Part shown: positions 1 to 11,165 of the stretch, one piece after another
Position numbering within the stretch: the first letter of the stretch is position 1
Layout: each line of letters opens with the position of its first letter
Assembly (NCBI RefSeq): GCF_024343675.1
Contig: NZ_RJUD01000097.1
Location: 1-64,000, forward strand
Reading direction: 5' to 3'
Origin: Lacihabitans sp. CS3-21
Lineage (GTDB): Bacteria; Bacteroidota; Bacteroidia; Cytophagales; Spirosomataceae
Length of the DNA stretch: 64,000 bases
The notes under the pieces: generated by a model
Told to the model about the DNA's origin: nothing
Database searches by the model: none
Seen by the model: only the letters and a program-made list of their open reading frames with translations
Made by a program: the position numbers and the translations under genes

Positions 1-2
1 TC

Positions 3-3000
3 AGCAACGGCACAGCCCCAGCAGCCCCAGTAATTTCATCTAACAAAACGACTGTATGTGGAACTGATAAAGCGACACTTACAGCAACAGGTTGTGTTGG
101 AGGAACGATTACATGGTCAGGTGGCGGAGTAGGCACAACCAAAGAAGTAGGAGCAGGAACATACACGGCAACGTGTACGACAAGCTGTGGAACATCTGGA
201 AACTCAAACACGATAACAATCGGAACGAGTCCATCACCAGTAGCACCAGTGATTTCTGCTAACAAAACTGAGATTTGTGGAAATGAGGAAATCACTTTGA
301 CAGCTACCAACTGCTCAGGTACAGTTAAATGGTCTAACAATGCAACTGGTGCTTCAATAAAAATTACGCAAGCTGGAGATTATGCGGCTGTTTGCCAAAA
401 CTCATGTGGAGAAAGTCCAAACAGTAATATTGTTAAAATTACTATAGGAGGCGTTCCAAATGCTCCATTGATTACTACAGATAAAGTTACAGTTTGTGAT
501 ACCGCAAAAGCAAGATTGGTTGCGGTTGGTTGTAATTCAACGGTAGAGTGGAGCAATGGATCAACTGGAAATGTGATATTCGTAGGTGTTGGTGCATATA
601 CCGCAAAATGTAAAAACTCTTGTGGTACTAGTTTAGCATCGAATTTTATTAATATAGAAATTGGCGTTTTACCAAAGGCTCCAGTTATTACTTCAAACAA
701 GTTGACAGTTTGTGGAACGGATAAAGTTATTTTAACTGCATCAGTTTGCGAAGGAGGTACTATTACTTGGTCAATGGGGGGAACTGGTACTTCGAAAGAA
801 GTTGGTACTGGAACTTACACCGCGACTTGTACCAACGCTTGTGGCACTTCAGGTAATTCAAATGTTATTATTATCCAAAATGGCTCAGCACCTGTAGCAC
901 CGCTCCTAACTTCAAATAAGTTGACGGTTTGTGGAACAGACAAAGCTACTTTAATTGCTGCAGGTTGTGAAAGTGGTACAATTACTTGGTCTGCAGGTGG
1001 AACCGGAACAACAATACAAGTTCATGCTGGAACTTACTCTGCAACTTGTACAAATGCTTGTGGGACATCTGGTAATTCAAATGTAATCTTGATCGTAGAA
1101 AAAGTAGCGGAAGCTCCAATAATTACAGCATCTAAAACACAAATTTGTAGTCCAGAAGATATAACACTAAAGGCTACAGGATGTTTAACTGGAGTTTTAC
1201 AATGGTCAAACGGTAAAACTGGAAGACAAATTATAGTAAAACCTCAGTTTTCGACTATCTATTCTGCCATATGTATAGAAGAAGGTTCTTGCCAAAGTTC
1301 GGTTTCAAATTATCTTAATATAAGACTAATAGAGATTGATAAACCAATTGTTGCTTGTATAAAAAATATAATTTGTGAAGGTGAGAAGGTTACAATTTCT
1401 GTAGAAAATTGTATTGGAGAGGTAAAATGGTCCAATGGAATGGTAGGACATAGCATTAACATAGTACCATCTTCGAATACTGAATATACGGCAGTTTGTA
1501 CCGAGGGAGAATGTGTAAGTGAAGTTTCTGAACCAATTTGTATAACCGTTGGCAGTCCAAATCAACCATTCGTTACATGTGCTAAAAACACAATATGTTT
1601 GGGTGAAACAACTACGCTTACTGCACAAGGATGCTTAGGCAATGTGATTTGGTCAAATGGGTTTTTAGGTTCGACATTAAAAGTATCTTCTCAAGAAGTA
1701 GGAACGTTCAACTATTCAGCAATTTGTAAATCAATTAGCGGGAATTGTCAAAGCCTTCCATCTAAAACAATAAAAGTTATTGTTGGTGGAATTGTAAGAA
1801 CCCCAACTGTAATTTCTGAAATAAGTAATATTTGCCCGTTTGAAAGTTTGGATTTAAATAATTCAATTTTAGGTAATCCTAGTTCAGCCGGTGGCTCTTT
1901 TGAATTCCACATTAGTAATTCCCCTAATTCAGCGATAGTTACATCGCCTGGCTTGGTAACTGGTGGAGAATATTATTTATTCGAAAGAAGTAAAGAAGGC
2001 TGTTATAGTATTCCTGCAAAAGTTACAGCGAAAATTGTAAAATGTGGAGTAAATGGTATTATACCAGACTCCACGCATAAAGTTGATATTGAGGTGTCTA
2101 AAACTGCAAATCTTACCAATGCACTAATAGGTGGTTTTGTTTACTATAAGATTCAAGTTAAAAACAACAAGAATGTAAAAGCTACAAATTTGGTGATTAG
2201 GGACATCGTTCCTTCAGGTTTGCAAATCGATTCAATTAGTACAAATGCTAAAATTGAAAATGGAGTAATTTTCGCCAAAATTGATTCATTGAGTAAAAAT
2301 GATGTGACTACAATAACTTATAAAGCTAAAGTGACTTCTACAGGCAAAATTGTAAATAAAGCTGAGGTATTATCGGTAGATCAAATGGATCCAATTCTTT
2401 CAAACAATGTGAGTTATTTTACAATAAATGACGACCTTTTTGAAAGAGAAAAGGTAATTGGTTTAAGTAAACACGTTGGTCAAATATTGAAATTAGATTC
2501 GAACAAATACGAAATACCATTTACATTTAATTTGAGTAATATGGGTACCACTAATTTAAATAGAATCCAATTAGAGGATGACTTGTTAGCCACATTTGGA
2601 ATTGATGCGATTTTGCTTGATTCTACCATTCAAGTTGTAGCAGATAATGGTTTGGTTGTAAATCCTTTATTTACTGGAACAATTCCAAATACAAGTTTGT
2701 TGATTGATTCTTTAAGTAATATACCAGCGGGTGTATCAAAATCTGTGCGTATCAAAGTCAAAGTAAAGGCTACAAATGACCAAAAAGAATTTTTTAATTC
2801 CGCAACAGTATTTGTAGGATTAAACAAAACAATCACAGATATTTCAACAGATGGAACAGACGCTGATCCAGACAATAATGGGAATCCGAATGATAACAGC
2901 ATTCCTACTAGCTTTAGACTGAACAATGATACCCTAACTTCGGCAATTGCCACTTCTCTTACAATAGTTGACTCTTCATTGGTGGATGATTTCACTTACA

Positions 3001-3725
3001 GAGTTAAGTACATGGTTTTGGTTAAAAATATTGGAAATACGATTTTAGAAAATGTTTATTTGACAGACAGCTTAAGCAAAATGTATCCTGCAAATATTGA
3101 TTTCAAGGTTTCGGAAAAAGGAATCGTTTCAAGCCAAAGCAATTTAACTCCAAATGTGGTTTTCGATGGAATCGTAGACCATAGGTTGACATTGATGGAT
3201 TCAACTAAAAAGTTGAAAGTGGGCGAAATAGATACCGTATACTTTACAGTGGATATTAAATACGGTAGCAATTATGGTCCTTATTTTAATAGCGTTAAAG
3301 CTTTTGGTAGCGATGATTTTGGAAATACGGTAACAGATATTTCTAATTCAGGAACAAAAATCATAGCCATCAAGTCAGATTCTACTGTGTTTTATATTCC
3401 AATAGATACCACAGAACTTAGTAAATTAGTATTGGTTCCAGGAGGATTCTCACCTAATGGTGACAACGTCAACGATGAATTTAAGATTGAAATTAAAGGA
3501 AGTGTTGAAGTTGAAAATATAATTATTGTAAATAGGTGGGGAGCTAGAGTATTTGAAGGAGATAACCTAGAAAGAAAAATGGAATTGATAGGTTGGAATG
3601 GTAAATCTAACCAAGGTATTAGGCTAGGGTCATCGGATGATGTCCCTGATGGTACTTATTTCTATATTCTGAAAATTAAAGGAGTCGAAAAACCTTTGGT
3701 AGACTTTATTACAATTATTAGATAA
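3..3725 (+). CDS. Giant repeat adhesin with type IX (gliding-motility type B) C-terminal domain, 5' truncated
   Basis: The frame is open from the left edge, so the N-terminus lies outside the window; the GTG at 249 is an internal valine, not the start. From position 3 to about 1800 it encodes about eight tandem Ig-like units of 70-75 residues. Each carries a K-x-x-x-C-x-x-E/D motif, a central GC...WS pair, then Y-x-A-x-C and often CGTSGNSN, so each has several cysteines and a core tryptophan. About 2080-3350 holds three DUF11-like modules (for example 'YYKIQVKNNKNVKATNLVI'). The last ~100 residues (3429-3722; VPGGFSPNGDNVNDEF, NRWGARVFEG, GTYFYILKIKG) are the gliding-motility-associated C-terminal domain that targets proteins to the type IX system. 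The likely role is a cell-surface adhesin or gliding component. Synonymous codon choice changes sharply between the first repeat and later ones. Confidence 0.85.
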   Translation, partial: SNGTAPAAPVISSNKTTVCGTDKATLTATGCVGGTITWSGGGVGTTKEVGAGTYTATCTTSCGTSGNSNTITIGTSPSPVAPVISANKTEICGNEEITLTATNCSGTVKWSNNATGASIKITQAGDYAAVCQNSCGESPNSNIVKITIGGVPNAPLITTDKVTVCDTAKARLVAVGCNSTVEWSNGSTGNVIFVGVGAYTAKCKNSCGTSLASNFINIEIGVLPKAPVITSNKLTVCGTDKVILTASVCEGGTITWSMGGTGTSKEVGTGTYTATCTNACGTSGNSNVIIIQNGSAPVAPLLTSNKLTVCGTDKATLIAAGCESGTITWSAGGTGTTIQVHAGTYSATCTNACGTSGNSNVILIVEKVAEAPIITASKTQICSPEDITLKATGCLTGVLQWSNGKTGRQIIVKPQFSTIYSAICIEEGSCQSSVSNYLNIRLIEIDKPIVACIKNIICEGEKVTISVENCIGEVKWSNGMVGHSINIVPSSNTEYTAVCTEGECVSEVSEPICITVGSPNQPFVTCAKNTICLGETTTLTAQGCLGNVIWSNGFLGSTLKVSSQEVGTFNYSAICKSISGNCQSLPSKTIKVIVGGIVRTPTVISEISNICPFESLDLNNSILGNPSSAGGSFEFHISNSPNSAIVTSPGLVTGGEYYLFERSKEGCYSIPAKVTAKIVKCGVNGIIPDSTHKVDIEVSKTANLTNALIGGFVYYKIQVKNNKNVKATNLVIRDIVPSGLQIDSISTNAKIENGVIFAKIDSLSKNDVTTITYKAKVTSTGKIVNKAEVLSVDQMDPILSNNVSYFTINDDLFEREKVIGLSKHVGQILKLDSNKYEIPFTFNLSNMGTTNLNRIQLEDDLLATFGIDAILLDSTIQVVADNGLVVNPLFTGTIPNTSLLIDSLSNIPAGVSKSVRIKVKVKATNDQKEFFNSATVFVGLNKTITDISTDGTDADPDNNGNPNDNSIPTSFRLNNDTLTSAIATSLTIVDSSLVDDFTYRVKYMVLVKNIGNTILENVYLTDSLSKMYPANIDFKVSEKGIVSSQSNLTPNVVFDGIVDHRLTLMDSTKKLKVGEIDTVYFTVDIKYGSNYGPYFNSVKAFGSDDFGNTVTDISNSGTKIIAIKSDSTVFYIPIDTTELSKLVLVPGGFSPNGDNVNDEFKIEIKGSVEVENIIIVNRWGARVFEGDNLERKMELIGWNGKSNQGIRLGSSDDVPDGTYFYILKIKGVEKPLVDFITIIR
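20..1800 (+). repeat. Tandem Ig-like repeat array inside the adhesin
   Basis: Repeat units begin near 18, 246, 463, 678, 897, 1113, 1344 and 1566, with a period of about 215-230 bp. The units near 18, 678 and 897 are the most alike in protein (VCGTDK, GTITWS, GTYTATCT, CGTSGNSN) but differ at many synonymous sites. The later units (1113 onwards) are more divergent and some lack the CGTSGNSN tail. Confidence 0.8.
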
Positions 3726-3737
3726 TCAATTAGTTTT

Positions 3738-3776
3738 TGAGACCGAGAATTTTATCATTCTTGGTCTCATTTTTTT
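3738..3776 (+). terminator. Rho-independent terminator of the adhesin gene
   Basis: A 13-bp stem (TGAGACCGAGAAT at 3738-3750 pairing with ATTCTTGGTCTCA at 3757-3769, with one G-T wobble) encloses a 6-nt loop and is followed at once by seven T residues. It lies 12 bp after the adhesin stop and just before the next start codon. Confidence 0.85.
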
Positions 3777-3780
3777 AATT

Positions 3781-5850
3781 ATGATGAGTTTGTTTAAAAC
3801 AATATGTGTCCTAGTTTTCTTTATATTTTTTGGAATTATTGATTCTGAAGCTCAAGGACTATGCGATCATAAAGCATTTGGAAATGACGGATTTGAACTA
3901 AGCTCAACGGATATATGCCTTCCAGAAGTATTGAATATTAAAGATAAGTCAGGGAATGACCATGTTAAATATGTTTATGATTACCAAGGTGAGAATTTGG
4001 AAAGTATTCTTTTAACGGCCACCAAGCAGTTGAGTTTCATTTATACAGATATTGGCAAACCGAAAAATTATACAATTCTTCAAGTTGGAGAAAAAAAAGG
4101 CAAGGTAGAAATTTCATGCAAAAATGTAAACGTCAGAGCAAATAATGAACCTATATACAGTTACACGGTTTGCGACTCTTTGGTTGAATTCAATATTCCT
4201 TTGCATAAAGTCAATAATTTTGATACTTATAAAATTGAATTCGGTTCTGGCATATCTTTAGTTAATATTCAGAGTACACAATTGCCTTATAGTTTTAGGA
4301 GAGTTGTATCCTTGCCTTATATTTTCAAAATTTCAGGAAATTATTCGGATCCATCCAAAAATTGCTCTAATACTTCTTCGGCTAAAGTTATTCCCTCAAA
4401 ATCAATCATAACCGCTTTGCCTTATTCACCTAATATTGAGAAGGTAGAATTACTTGATTTAAAAAGAGTAAAATTAGACTATACTGGTCCTTATGTAAAT
4501 GATCCAAGCTCCGGTCCAGTTTTGTACAGATATGAAAAAAACAACTTCAGCACAATTCAAGAAATACAAAAGGGAATTGTATCTGGACAATATGAATTTT
4601 CTATTCCCGATTCTAGTAAGGCTTATTGTTTTTATGTAAAAAGAAAAAGTATTTGCGGAAAGGAGGATGAAGAATCTGCTGAAATTTGTACTCATCCCAT
4701 TATGAAGTTGTCTTTTAATCCCAATTTTATTCAAAATGAATTGTCATGGGACCAGTATCCAACACGTTTTAAAGGCCTAACATTATTGCCTTTCCCTTTG
4801 GCGATATTAAACGGTATTAGCTTCAATACATCACAGGTGCTTAAAGTTATTGTTGAAAATTTAAATCCAAGTTCAATTATGCTGTCCAGTTCTACTTTTA
4901 ATTATTTTCATAAATCAGTTGACTGTAGTAAAAAATATTGTTACCAGACCGAACAGGTTATTTCTGGCACATACAAATATGTTTCATATTATGGTCGGAG
5001 TATTTCCAACAAGGTCTGCATAGATCAAAGTCAAACCATATTACCTCCAATAACGAACTTATTGGTAACTACAAACAAACAAAATTACGTTTATGTAGAA
5101 GATGACAAAAGTTGGCCATTGCGAAAAGAAAATTGGTTTTTGTATAAACAAACTGGATCCAATTTTACAAAAATAGATAGTACGTCAAATATTGCATTAG
5201 GACTAAAAGATAGCTCAATATTAAATAAATCTGAAAATTATAAGGTAGGATTTGTTGACCAATGTAATAGTAGGTCTGCTTTAAGCGATAGCGTAAGTTC
5301 AGTTTTTCTCAACTTTCAAGGCCAAAATACAATAAATTGGACACCTGGAAATCCTTTTTCTGCTGATTCAATAGGAGGATATGAACTATTTCTAAAAGAT
5401 GAAAAAACGAAAGTACAATTGAAAGTTGAAGAATTGGATTCATCTAAAAGAAAAACAGAGGTGGATTTAGGGCCATTTGAAGAGTTTGCAACGTTTTATT
5501 TAAAGGCAAAAGCCAGCGGACATGGGATAAATAAATTCTCAAACTCAAATGATATCCTTTTGCCTATTTCTCCAGTAATTTATTTGCCAGATGTTTTTAC
5601 TCCGAATAAGGATGGTGAAAATGATATCTTAAAAATAAATGGCAAGGTTCTCATGTTTAAAGATTTTCAAATGCAGATATTTAATAGATTCGGAGAGGTT
5701 GTTGCCAATTTCAATGATGTTAACGACACGTGGGATGGTGTTTATAAAAACAATGAAGTGGTTTCAGGATTATATATTTATAAAGTATCAGGTATTTTGA
5801 AAAACGGCGAGAAATTTTCAAATGCTGGTGTCTTAGAAATTATGCGATAG
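3781..5850 (+). CDS. Secreted protein with Fn3-like modules and type IX type B C-terminal domain
   Basis: This 689-residue protein starts with a clear signal peptide (hydrophobic core LVFFIFFGII, cleavage near SEAQG). The middle is beta-rich with no motif I can name; stretches such as the one near residues 215-300 look like fibronectin type III or Ig sandwiches. The last ~90 residues (from about 5578; LPDVFTPNKDGENDI, IFNRFGEVV, GLYIYKVSG) form a gliding-motility-associated C-terminal domain, so it should be exported by the type IX system and displayed on the surface. It directly follows the adhesin but is separated from it by a strong terminator, so it is probably transcribed on its own or by read-through. 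Its partner or ligand is unknown. Confidence 0.8.
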   Translation: MMSLFKTICVLVFFIFFGIIDSEAQGLCDHKAFGNDGFELSSTDICLPEVLNIKDKSGNDHVKYVYDYQGENLESILLTATKQLSFIYTDIGKPKNYTILQVGEKKGKVEISCKNVNVRANNEPIYSYTVCDSLVEFNIPLHKVNNFDTYKIEFGSGISLVNIQSTQLPYSFRRVVSLPYIFKISGNYSDPSKNCSNTSSAKVIPSKSIITALPYSPNIEKVELLDLKRVKLDYTGPYVNDPSSGPVLYRYEKNNFSTIQEIQKGIVSGQYEFSIPDSSKAYCFYVKRKSICGKEDEESAEICTHPIMKLSFNPNFIQNELSWDQYPTRFKGLTLLPFPLAILNGISFNTSQVLKVIVENLNPSSIMLSSSTFNYFHKSVDCSKKYCYQTEQVISGTYKYVSYYGRSISNKVCIDQSQTILPPITNLLVTTNKQNYVYVEDDKSWPLRKENWFLYKQTGSNFTKIDSTSNIALGLKDSSILNKSENYKVGFVDQCNSRSALSDSVSSVFLNFQGQNTINWTPGNPFSADSIGGYELFLKDEKTKVQLKVEELDSSKRKTEVDLGPFEEFATFYLKAKASGHGINKFSNSNDILLPISPVIYLPDVFTPNKDGENDILKINGKVLMFKDFQMQIFNRFGEVVANFNDVNDTWDGVYKNNEVVSGLYIYKVSGILKNGEKFSNAGVLEIMR

Positions 5851-6203
5851 AAAGTTATTGTATGAATTAACAATAGAAGTCGTATCTTTTTAAAGGTTAA
5901 TTGTAAACCATTTTTTATTAGTAAGATTGTGTGCAATAAATCATTTCATACTCTTGTTTATTTTCAATTATTGGCTTTGAATTAATTATCAAAAACCTGC
6001 AAAATTAGAAAAGGATAATTTTACAACATGGTTTATGGTGCCAAGCGGCACTAAATCCATTGGGTTAATTTGCAAAAAGAATATTTTTCCAAAAGACTGA
6101 CTAATCTAAATTTATTTAGTGTTTATTTTAATAATTTAAAATTGAATGTTCTATTCAAGATTATAACGTTGGCCATTTCAAAGAGCTTGTGTATTCAGAT
6201 AAG
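5851..6203. other. Intergenic stretch between convergent genes
   Basis: About 350 bp of AT-rich sequence with no credible open frame. The only structure seen is a short GC hairpin, GTGCC-aagc-GGCAC at 6038-6051. It lacks a T-run, so it is not a standard terminator, although it sits where the two convergent transcripts would end. Confidence 0.5.
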
Positions 6204-9200
6204 CTATTGATCCAATACTTCTACTTTATTTCTAGCCCATTTTTTTAGTTTTTTATGCAAATCATCCATCACAATTGGTTTACTGATATAATCATCCATG
6301 CCTGCATTTAAACAATCCTCTCTATCTCCTTGCATGGCGTTTGCAGTCATGGCAATTATAACTGGCTGTTTTATTGGTAGTTGTCTAATTTGTTTAGTGG
6401 CTTCAATGCCATCCATTTCTGGCATTTGCACGTCCATTAAGATAATGTCATAAACATCTTTTTGGATTTTTTCTATTGCTATAAGTCCATTTGTTGCCAG
6501 AGTTGGTTGAAAACCAAGAAGCTTTAATATTTTCTGAATGACCATTTGATTAATGAGATTGTCTTCAGCTATTAAAATATTGGCAGGATACTCACTGGCA
6601 AAATTTATATCAAAATTACTTTTCTCTTCAACTTTTTTCTCGTCATTTTGTAGGGGCAATGATGTTCTAAATTGCCCGAGAATTTCCTTGTACAGTTGAT
6701 GTTGTTTTACCGGTTTTGTAAGACTTGCTGAGATTATTTGGCCATGTTCCTTGTATGACATATCTCCAAAAGAGCTCAATAGTATGATTGGTATTTTAGT
6801 GTTGAATTTTCTAATTTCTTTAGAAAGCGTTATCCCATCCATTTCTGGCATTTGGAAATCCGTAATCACCATGTCAAAATGCTTATTTTTTCGCATTATA
6901 TCTAGGGCTTCTTTTCCTGATATCGCCAAAGTGGGCTCAACCTTCCAAGTTCTTAGTTGGGTTTCTAGTATCTGCCTATTGGTTTTATTATCATCTATTA
7001 TTAAAATTTGTTTTCCTTCAATGGTATCTTCTTCAATTTTAAGTTGCGGATGTTCAATAAGGATACTCGGTTTAGTAATTATGGAGAAAAAGAAAGTGCT
7101 CCCTACGCCTAATTCAGAGTGAATACCAATTTCTCCACCCATCATTTCTGCCAATTTCTTACTTATAATTAAGCCGAGGCCTGTTCCCCCATACTTTCTG
7201 GTAATGGAAGAATCCACTTGAGAAAAAGCTTGGAAAAGTTTATTTCGCTTATCATCAGGAATTCCTATACCAGTATCCTTCACCTCAAAAAGAAGCTTTA
7301 TTTGATTGCCATCCACCAATTCTGCGTAACTCACATTGACAAAAACCTCACCTTCTTCAGTAAACTTCAGGGCATTATTGATGAGGTTTAGGAGGATTTG
7401 TCTAAGCCTAACTGCATCTCCAACTATGTGAGCCGGAACATTGGAGTCCATCTGATAAATTAGATCCAATCCTTTTTCCAAAGCCTTGTTTGCAAAAACG
7501 TCTAAAACATCTTCAATGCACCCTCGAAGGTCAAAGTCACGTTCTTCTAGCTCTATTTTCTCAGATTCAATCTTAGAAAAATCTAAAATGTCATTGATTA
7601 CAGTGAGCAAATTCTCTGCTGAAATACCAATAGATTCTACGTAACTTTTTTGTTCCTCGTCTAACTTAGTTTCTATTAAGAGGTTATTCATGCCTATCAC
7701 ACCATTCATGGGTGTGCGAATTTCATGACTCATTGTTGCCAAAAAACTACTTTTTGCTTTGTTGGCATGCTCCGCTTCTTTCATTGCCTTCTCCGCTTCA
7801 AATCGAGCATTTCTTTCCTGTATAGTAGATATTTCTAGTTCTTTGGTTCGCTCAATAACTAGTTTTTCAAATTTTTCTTTTTTTGCTGTTATGGCTTTGG
7901 TTCTTCTTAAATGAAAGGTAATGAACATACCCACGACAGTTAATATGGAAAGGACTGCAAACCACCAAGTTTTCCAAAATGGAGGGCTGATTATCAATTG
8001 TATTTTTTTTGTTTGAGTTGACCAGTCACCATTATTGTTTAAGCCTTTTACTTCAAATGTATAGGTGCCAGGATCTAAATTAGTATAGGTAGCCGCATGT
8101 GAATTATCCACTTCTTGCCAGTTTTTTTCAAACCCATCCATGCGGTATTTGTACCTCTTTTTTTTGTCAGAAACATAGTTCAATGAGGCAAAATCAAATG
8201 AAAAAACAGAGTTTTTGTAGGATAAAGTAATCTCGTTCGTAAGTAAGATGTTCTCTTTCAGTGGCGATAAGTCTTTCTCGTCTTTCGCCACATTGATATT
8301 TTTATTGAAAATTTGGAATCCTGTAATGTATACGGGTGGGTCAAACTTAACAGGTTTAATTTGTTCAGGCCAAAATGCATTTATACCATTATTGCCACCA
8401 AAATACATTTTTCCAGATTTCGTTTTTAAGGACGCCAATTCTTTAAACTCACCAAACTGAAGACCATCCGCTTCTGAAAAATTGCGGAATGATTTAGAGG
8501 CTAAGTCATAATTTGAAATTCCTTTATTGGTGCTTATCCATAAATTCCCCTTTGAGTCTTCTAAAATACCATGAACGATATCGCCACCCAGTCCGTCAGA
8601 TTCTGAGTAATGAGTAAATTTTCTATTTTTTCTATTGAAATAATCTAAGCCTTTTTTTGTTGCTATCCAGAAATTCCCATATTTATCTTCTTTCACGACA
8701 CCTACAGTATTGTCACTAATGCTATTTTGTCCTTCTGAGTTTAAAAAATATTCGAAAGACCTATTTTTCCTATCCATCTTGTTTAGGCCACTCCCATCAG
8801 TACCTATCCACAGAAATCCCGAAGTATCTTCATAAATTGAAAGTATTTTGCTGTTGTTAGTTCCCTTGGCTGAATTAAGGCCATAGGGGTAGCGGATAAA
8901 AGTATTGTTTCGGGGATTGTAGAGGTTGAGGCCTCCACCATAGGTGCCTATCCATATATTATTTTCTGAGTCTTGAAAAATTTTCCAGATATTATTGCTG
9001 CTCAAACTGGTATTTATCAACGAATTATGCTGGAAATGCCGAATTACTTTTCTGTTGGAATTTAGTACAGTTATACCTGCACCCCAAGTTCCAACCCATA
9101 ACTCACCATTTTTCATCTCGCAAACACTCAAAACATGGTTGCCTGAAATGGTAGCAGTATTTCTAGGCTGGTTTAAGAGTTGTTTGAAAACGCCTGTGGC

Positions 9201-10388
9201 AGGATTGTATTGATTTAGCCCACCACCATCAGTGCCGATCCAAATAATTTCTTTTTTGTCTTCATAAATGGTAAGTATTTTGTTGCTTTTCAGGCTGTTA
9301 TCATTAGATTTTCTTCTAAAATGTGTAAAATTGTCAGCATCGACATTAACTTGGTCAACCCCTTGATTAAAGGTGCCAATCCACATATTGTTTTTTATGT
9401 CTTTCAAAATAGAATACACCGAATTATTACTAAGGCTATACGTATCCAGCTCATCGTGGGTAAAAGTTTTAAAGGATCGTTTTTGTGGATTGAAAATTGA
9501 AAGTCCTCCATTCTCTGTCCCAATCCAAATATTTCCATGCCTATCCTCCTCAATTGCATAAATGACATCGGCATTTAATCCGTTTGAGCTTTGCATAGAA
9601 GCATTGAAGTGCTGAAATGTATTTTTCTTTTGATTGTAGGCTAAAAGGCCATTTCCGTTCGTGCCAATCCACAGCTGCCCTCTGCTATCTTCAAAAATGG
9701 ATTTTACGCCGATGTCTTGGGTTTTTGCCTGAAGATGTTTGCCTAATACAAAAGGTATTAAAGCGTTGGTTTTGGTGTCAAACCAGAATAGGCCATCATG
9801 TCCAGTGCCAATCCAGATACGTTTTTTGCTATCTTGATAGATCGTTTCAATATAATCGTCGTTGGCATTTTTGTTGTTTTTTGTGGAGTAATGAGAGAAT
9901 TTATTCAATTTAGGGTTGTAAAAGTCAATTCCCTTTCCATCTGAACCAATCCATATATTCCCTTCAGTATCTTCTAAAACGGTATTTAGAAAATTACTTG
10001 AAATGGAATTGTTGCTGTTTAAATTGTTTTTAAATTTCTCAAATTGATTTTTCCTTCTATTATAGCGATTAAGTCCACCTCCGAAAGTCGCTACCCACAA
10101 ATCGCCATTTTTGCTCTCAAATATGTCATTTATTTGGTTGTTGCTTAGACTTTGAGGGTCTTGAGGGTTATTTTTAAACACCTCAAAAGAGTATCCATCG
10201 TACCTGTTTAAACCATTTCGTGTACCAACCCAAAGAAAGCCCAGTTGGTCTTGCAGCATGCATTTTGCAAAACTATGTGAAAGTCCTTTTTTTACATCCA
10301 AATTTTGAAATTTAAGAAAATCACTTTGGCTGTTGCTTTGAAAAGGGACAATTAGAATAGCCAAAAGGAACGAAAAATAGATCCTCAT
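6204..10388 (-). CDS. Hybrid two-component histidine kinase: Reg_prop propeller, Y_Y_Y domain, two receivers
   Basis: The 1394 residues read in order: signal peptide (1-20); about fourteen Reg_prop beta-propeller blades, each with a W(I/V)GT-type motif (about 25-680); a Y_Y_Y domain (about 690-795; [15 protein letters not shown]); one membrane helix (about 805-826); a coiled segment; HisKA with phospho-acceptor H888 ([12 protein letters not shown]); HATPase ([28 protein letters not shown]); a first receiver with D1177 ([11 protein letters not shown]); and a second receiver with D1319 ([11 protein letters not shown]). In Bacteroidota this sensor layout (HTCS family) usually ends in an AraC-type HTH and controls polysaccharide loci. 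Here there is no HTH, so the signal must pass to another protein by phosphotransfer or by receiver contact. No SusC/D locus lies beside it. A possible -7 element (TATTTTTG) is at 10470-10463. Confidence 0.9.
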   Translation of the reverse strand: MRIYFSFLLAILIVPFQSNSQSDFLKFQNLDVKKGLSHSFAKCMLQDQLGFLWVGTRNGLNRYDGYSFEVFKNNPQDPQSLSNNQINDIFESKNGDLWVATFGGGLNRYNRRKNQFEKFKNNLNSNNSISSNFLNTVLEDTEGNIWIGSDGKGIDFYNPKLNKFSHYSTKNNKNANDDYIETIYQDSKKRIWIGTGHDGLFWFDTKTNALIPFVLGKHLQAKTQDIGVKSIFEDSRGQLWIGTNGNGLLAYNQKKNTFQHFNASMQSSNGLNADVIYAIEEDRHGNIWIGTENGGLSIFNPQKRSFKTFTHDELDTYSLSNNSVYSILKDIKNNMWIGTFNQGVDQVNVDADNFTHFRRKSNDNSLKSNKILTIYEDKKEIIWIGTDGGGLNQYNPATGVFKQLLNQPRNTATISGNHVLSVCEMKNGELWVGTWGAGITVLNSNRKVIRHFQHNSLINTSLSSNNIWKIFQDSENNIWIGTYGGGLNLYNPRNNTFIRYPYGLNSAKGTNNSKILSIYEDTSGFLWIGTDGSGLNKMDRKNRSFEYFLNSEGQNSISDNTVGVVKEDKYGNFWIATKKGLDYFNRKNRKFTHYSESDGLGGDIVHGILEDSKGNLWISTNKGISNYDLASKSFRNFSEADGLQFGEFKELASLKTKSGKMYFGGNNGINAFWPEQIKPVKFDPPVYITGFQIFNKNINVAKDEKDLSPLKENILLTNEITLSYKNSVFSFDFASLNYVSDKKKRYKYRMDGFEKNWQEVDNSHAATYTNLDPGTYTFEVKGLNNNGDWSTQTKKIQLIISPPFWKTWWFAVLSILTVVGMFITFHLRRTKAITAKKEKFEKLVIERTKELEISTIQERNARFEAEKAMKEAEHANKAKSSFLATMSHEIRTPMNGVIGMNNLLIETKLDEEQKSYVESIGISAENLLTVINDILDFSKIESEKIELEERDFDLRGCIEDVLDVFANKALEKGLDLIYQMDSNVPAHIVGDAVRLRQILLNLINNALKFTEEGEVFVNVSYAELVDGNQIKLLFEVKDTGIGIPDDKRNKLFQAFSQVDSSITRKYGGTGLGLIISKKLAEMMGGEIGIHSELGVGSTFFFSIITKPSILIEHPQLKIEEDTIEGKQILIIDDNKTNRQILETQLRTWKVEPTLAISGKEALDIMRKNKHFDMVITDFQMPEMDGITLSKEIRKFNTKIPIILLSSFGDMSYKEHGQIISASLTKPVKQHQLYKEILGQFRTSLPLQNDEKKVEEKSNFDINFASEYPANILIAEDNLINQMVIQKILKLLGFQPTLATNGLIAIEKIQKDVYDIILMDVQMPEMDGIEATKQIRQLPIKQPVIIAMTANAMQGDREDCLNAGMDDYISKPIVMDDLHKKLKKWARNKVEVLDQ

Positions 10389-11121
10389 TTAATTCTATTA
10401 TTTAGGTAATTCAGTAAATTCATATCCTAGTTTTTTTGGTCGGGTTTAAGGCAATTGGAAAGCAAAAATAGATTTGAACTAATAGGAATAAAAACAATGC
10501 CAAAAAGTGAAATAAATAATATATTTTACTAAAAATGTGTAATTTTTCTGGCTTTTGAGAAAGAAGCTAACTATTTAATTATTAAGCGGTAGTAAATTTA
10601 TTTTGAGAGTTTTTAAAAAGTTTGTTGCCAAGGTTTTAAAGTCTAGACTAGATGGATTTTGAAACTAAATTATTGGCACAAACAAAATCTGAATTAGTGA
10701 ATTTGGCTTTTATTAATTTGCTTTTTTCTTAACTAAATTCATGAAGTCGCGGCTATTGTTTTTTTCATTCAAGTTTATTCATATGGCCAAGCAAAATTCT
10801 TTGATTGTATAATGTGGATTTCTATTTGTGAGTTGCAAAAAAGTATAACAAGCTAAAATGGTGATTTCTGATCCTGCCGTTTTAACATGATTACTTTCCA
10901 AGCTTGGTAAGAAGATTAGTAAGTCGAATATTTTTTAAATAACAAGTTGTCTCAAATATACAATTTCGGTATCAAGTAATCTTAATATTTAAATTAACAA
11001 GCAGACTGATTCCTAATAAAGTTGGTTTCTCCAATTATTTTTTTTTTCGTGGAAGAATTATCAATTTCCGACATAAAATTATTTGAAATAAAAAAGAAAT
11101 AAGATTTGTTACACATAGGCA
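10389..11121. other. Long intergenic region upstream of the histidine kinase
   Basis: About 730 bp of AT-rich sequence between the kinase start and the tRNA-Asp terminator. I find no open frame with coding character on either strand and no RNA gene. Homopolymer T runs and short imperfect repeats are present, as is a 10-bp palindrome CCAAGCTTGG near 10898. The kinase promoter probably lies at its left end. Confidence 0.45.
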
Positions 11122-11156
11122 TAAAAAAAGCCCCATAATCTGTTGATTATGAGGCT
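11122..11156 (-). terminator. Terminator after tRNA-Asp
   Basis: Read on the minus strand, AGCCTCATAATC (11156-11145) pairs with GATTATGGGGCT (11140-11129) around an AACA loop, with one G-U wobble that pairs only in this orientation, followed by seven T residues (11128-11122). It lies 10 bp beyond the tRNA 3' end. Confidence 0.85.
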
Positions 11157-11165
11157 TTTATTTCG

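Noticed and set aside
249-251. GTG at 249 as the real start of the adhesin
   Set aside because: The same frame is open and encodes a full repeat unit from position 3, so the GTG is an internal valine codon.
380-3271. Minus-strand open frames of 71-121 codons opposite the adhesin gene
   Set aside because: They lie wholly inside a long, domain-rich coding frame on the plus strand and show no motif or signal of their own; they are by-products of the repetitive sequence.
6038-6051. Hairpin GTGCC-aagc-GGCAC as terminator or regulatory RNA
   Set aside because: The stem is only 5 bp and no T-run follows; it may be a chance structure.
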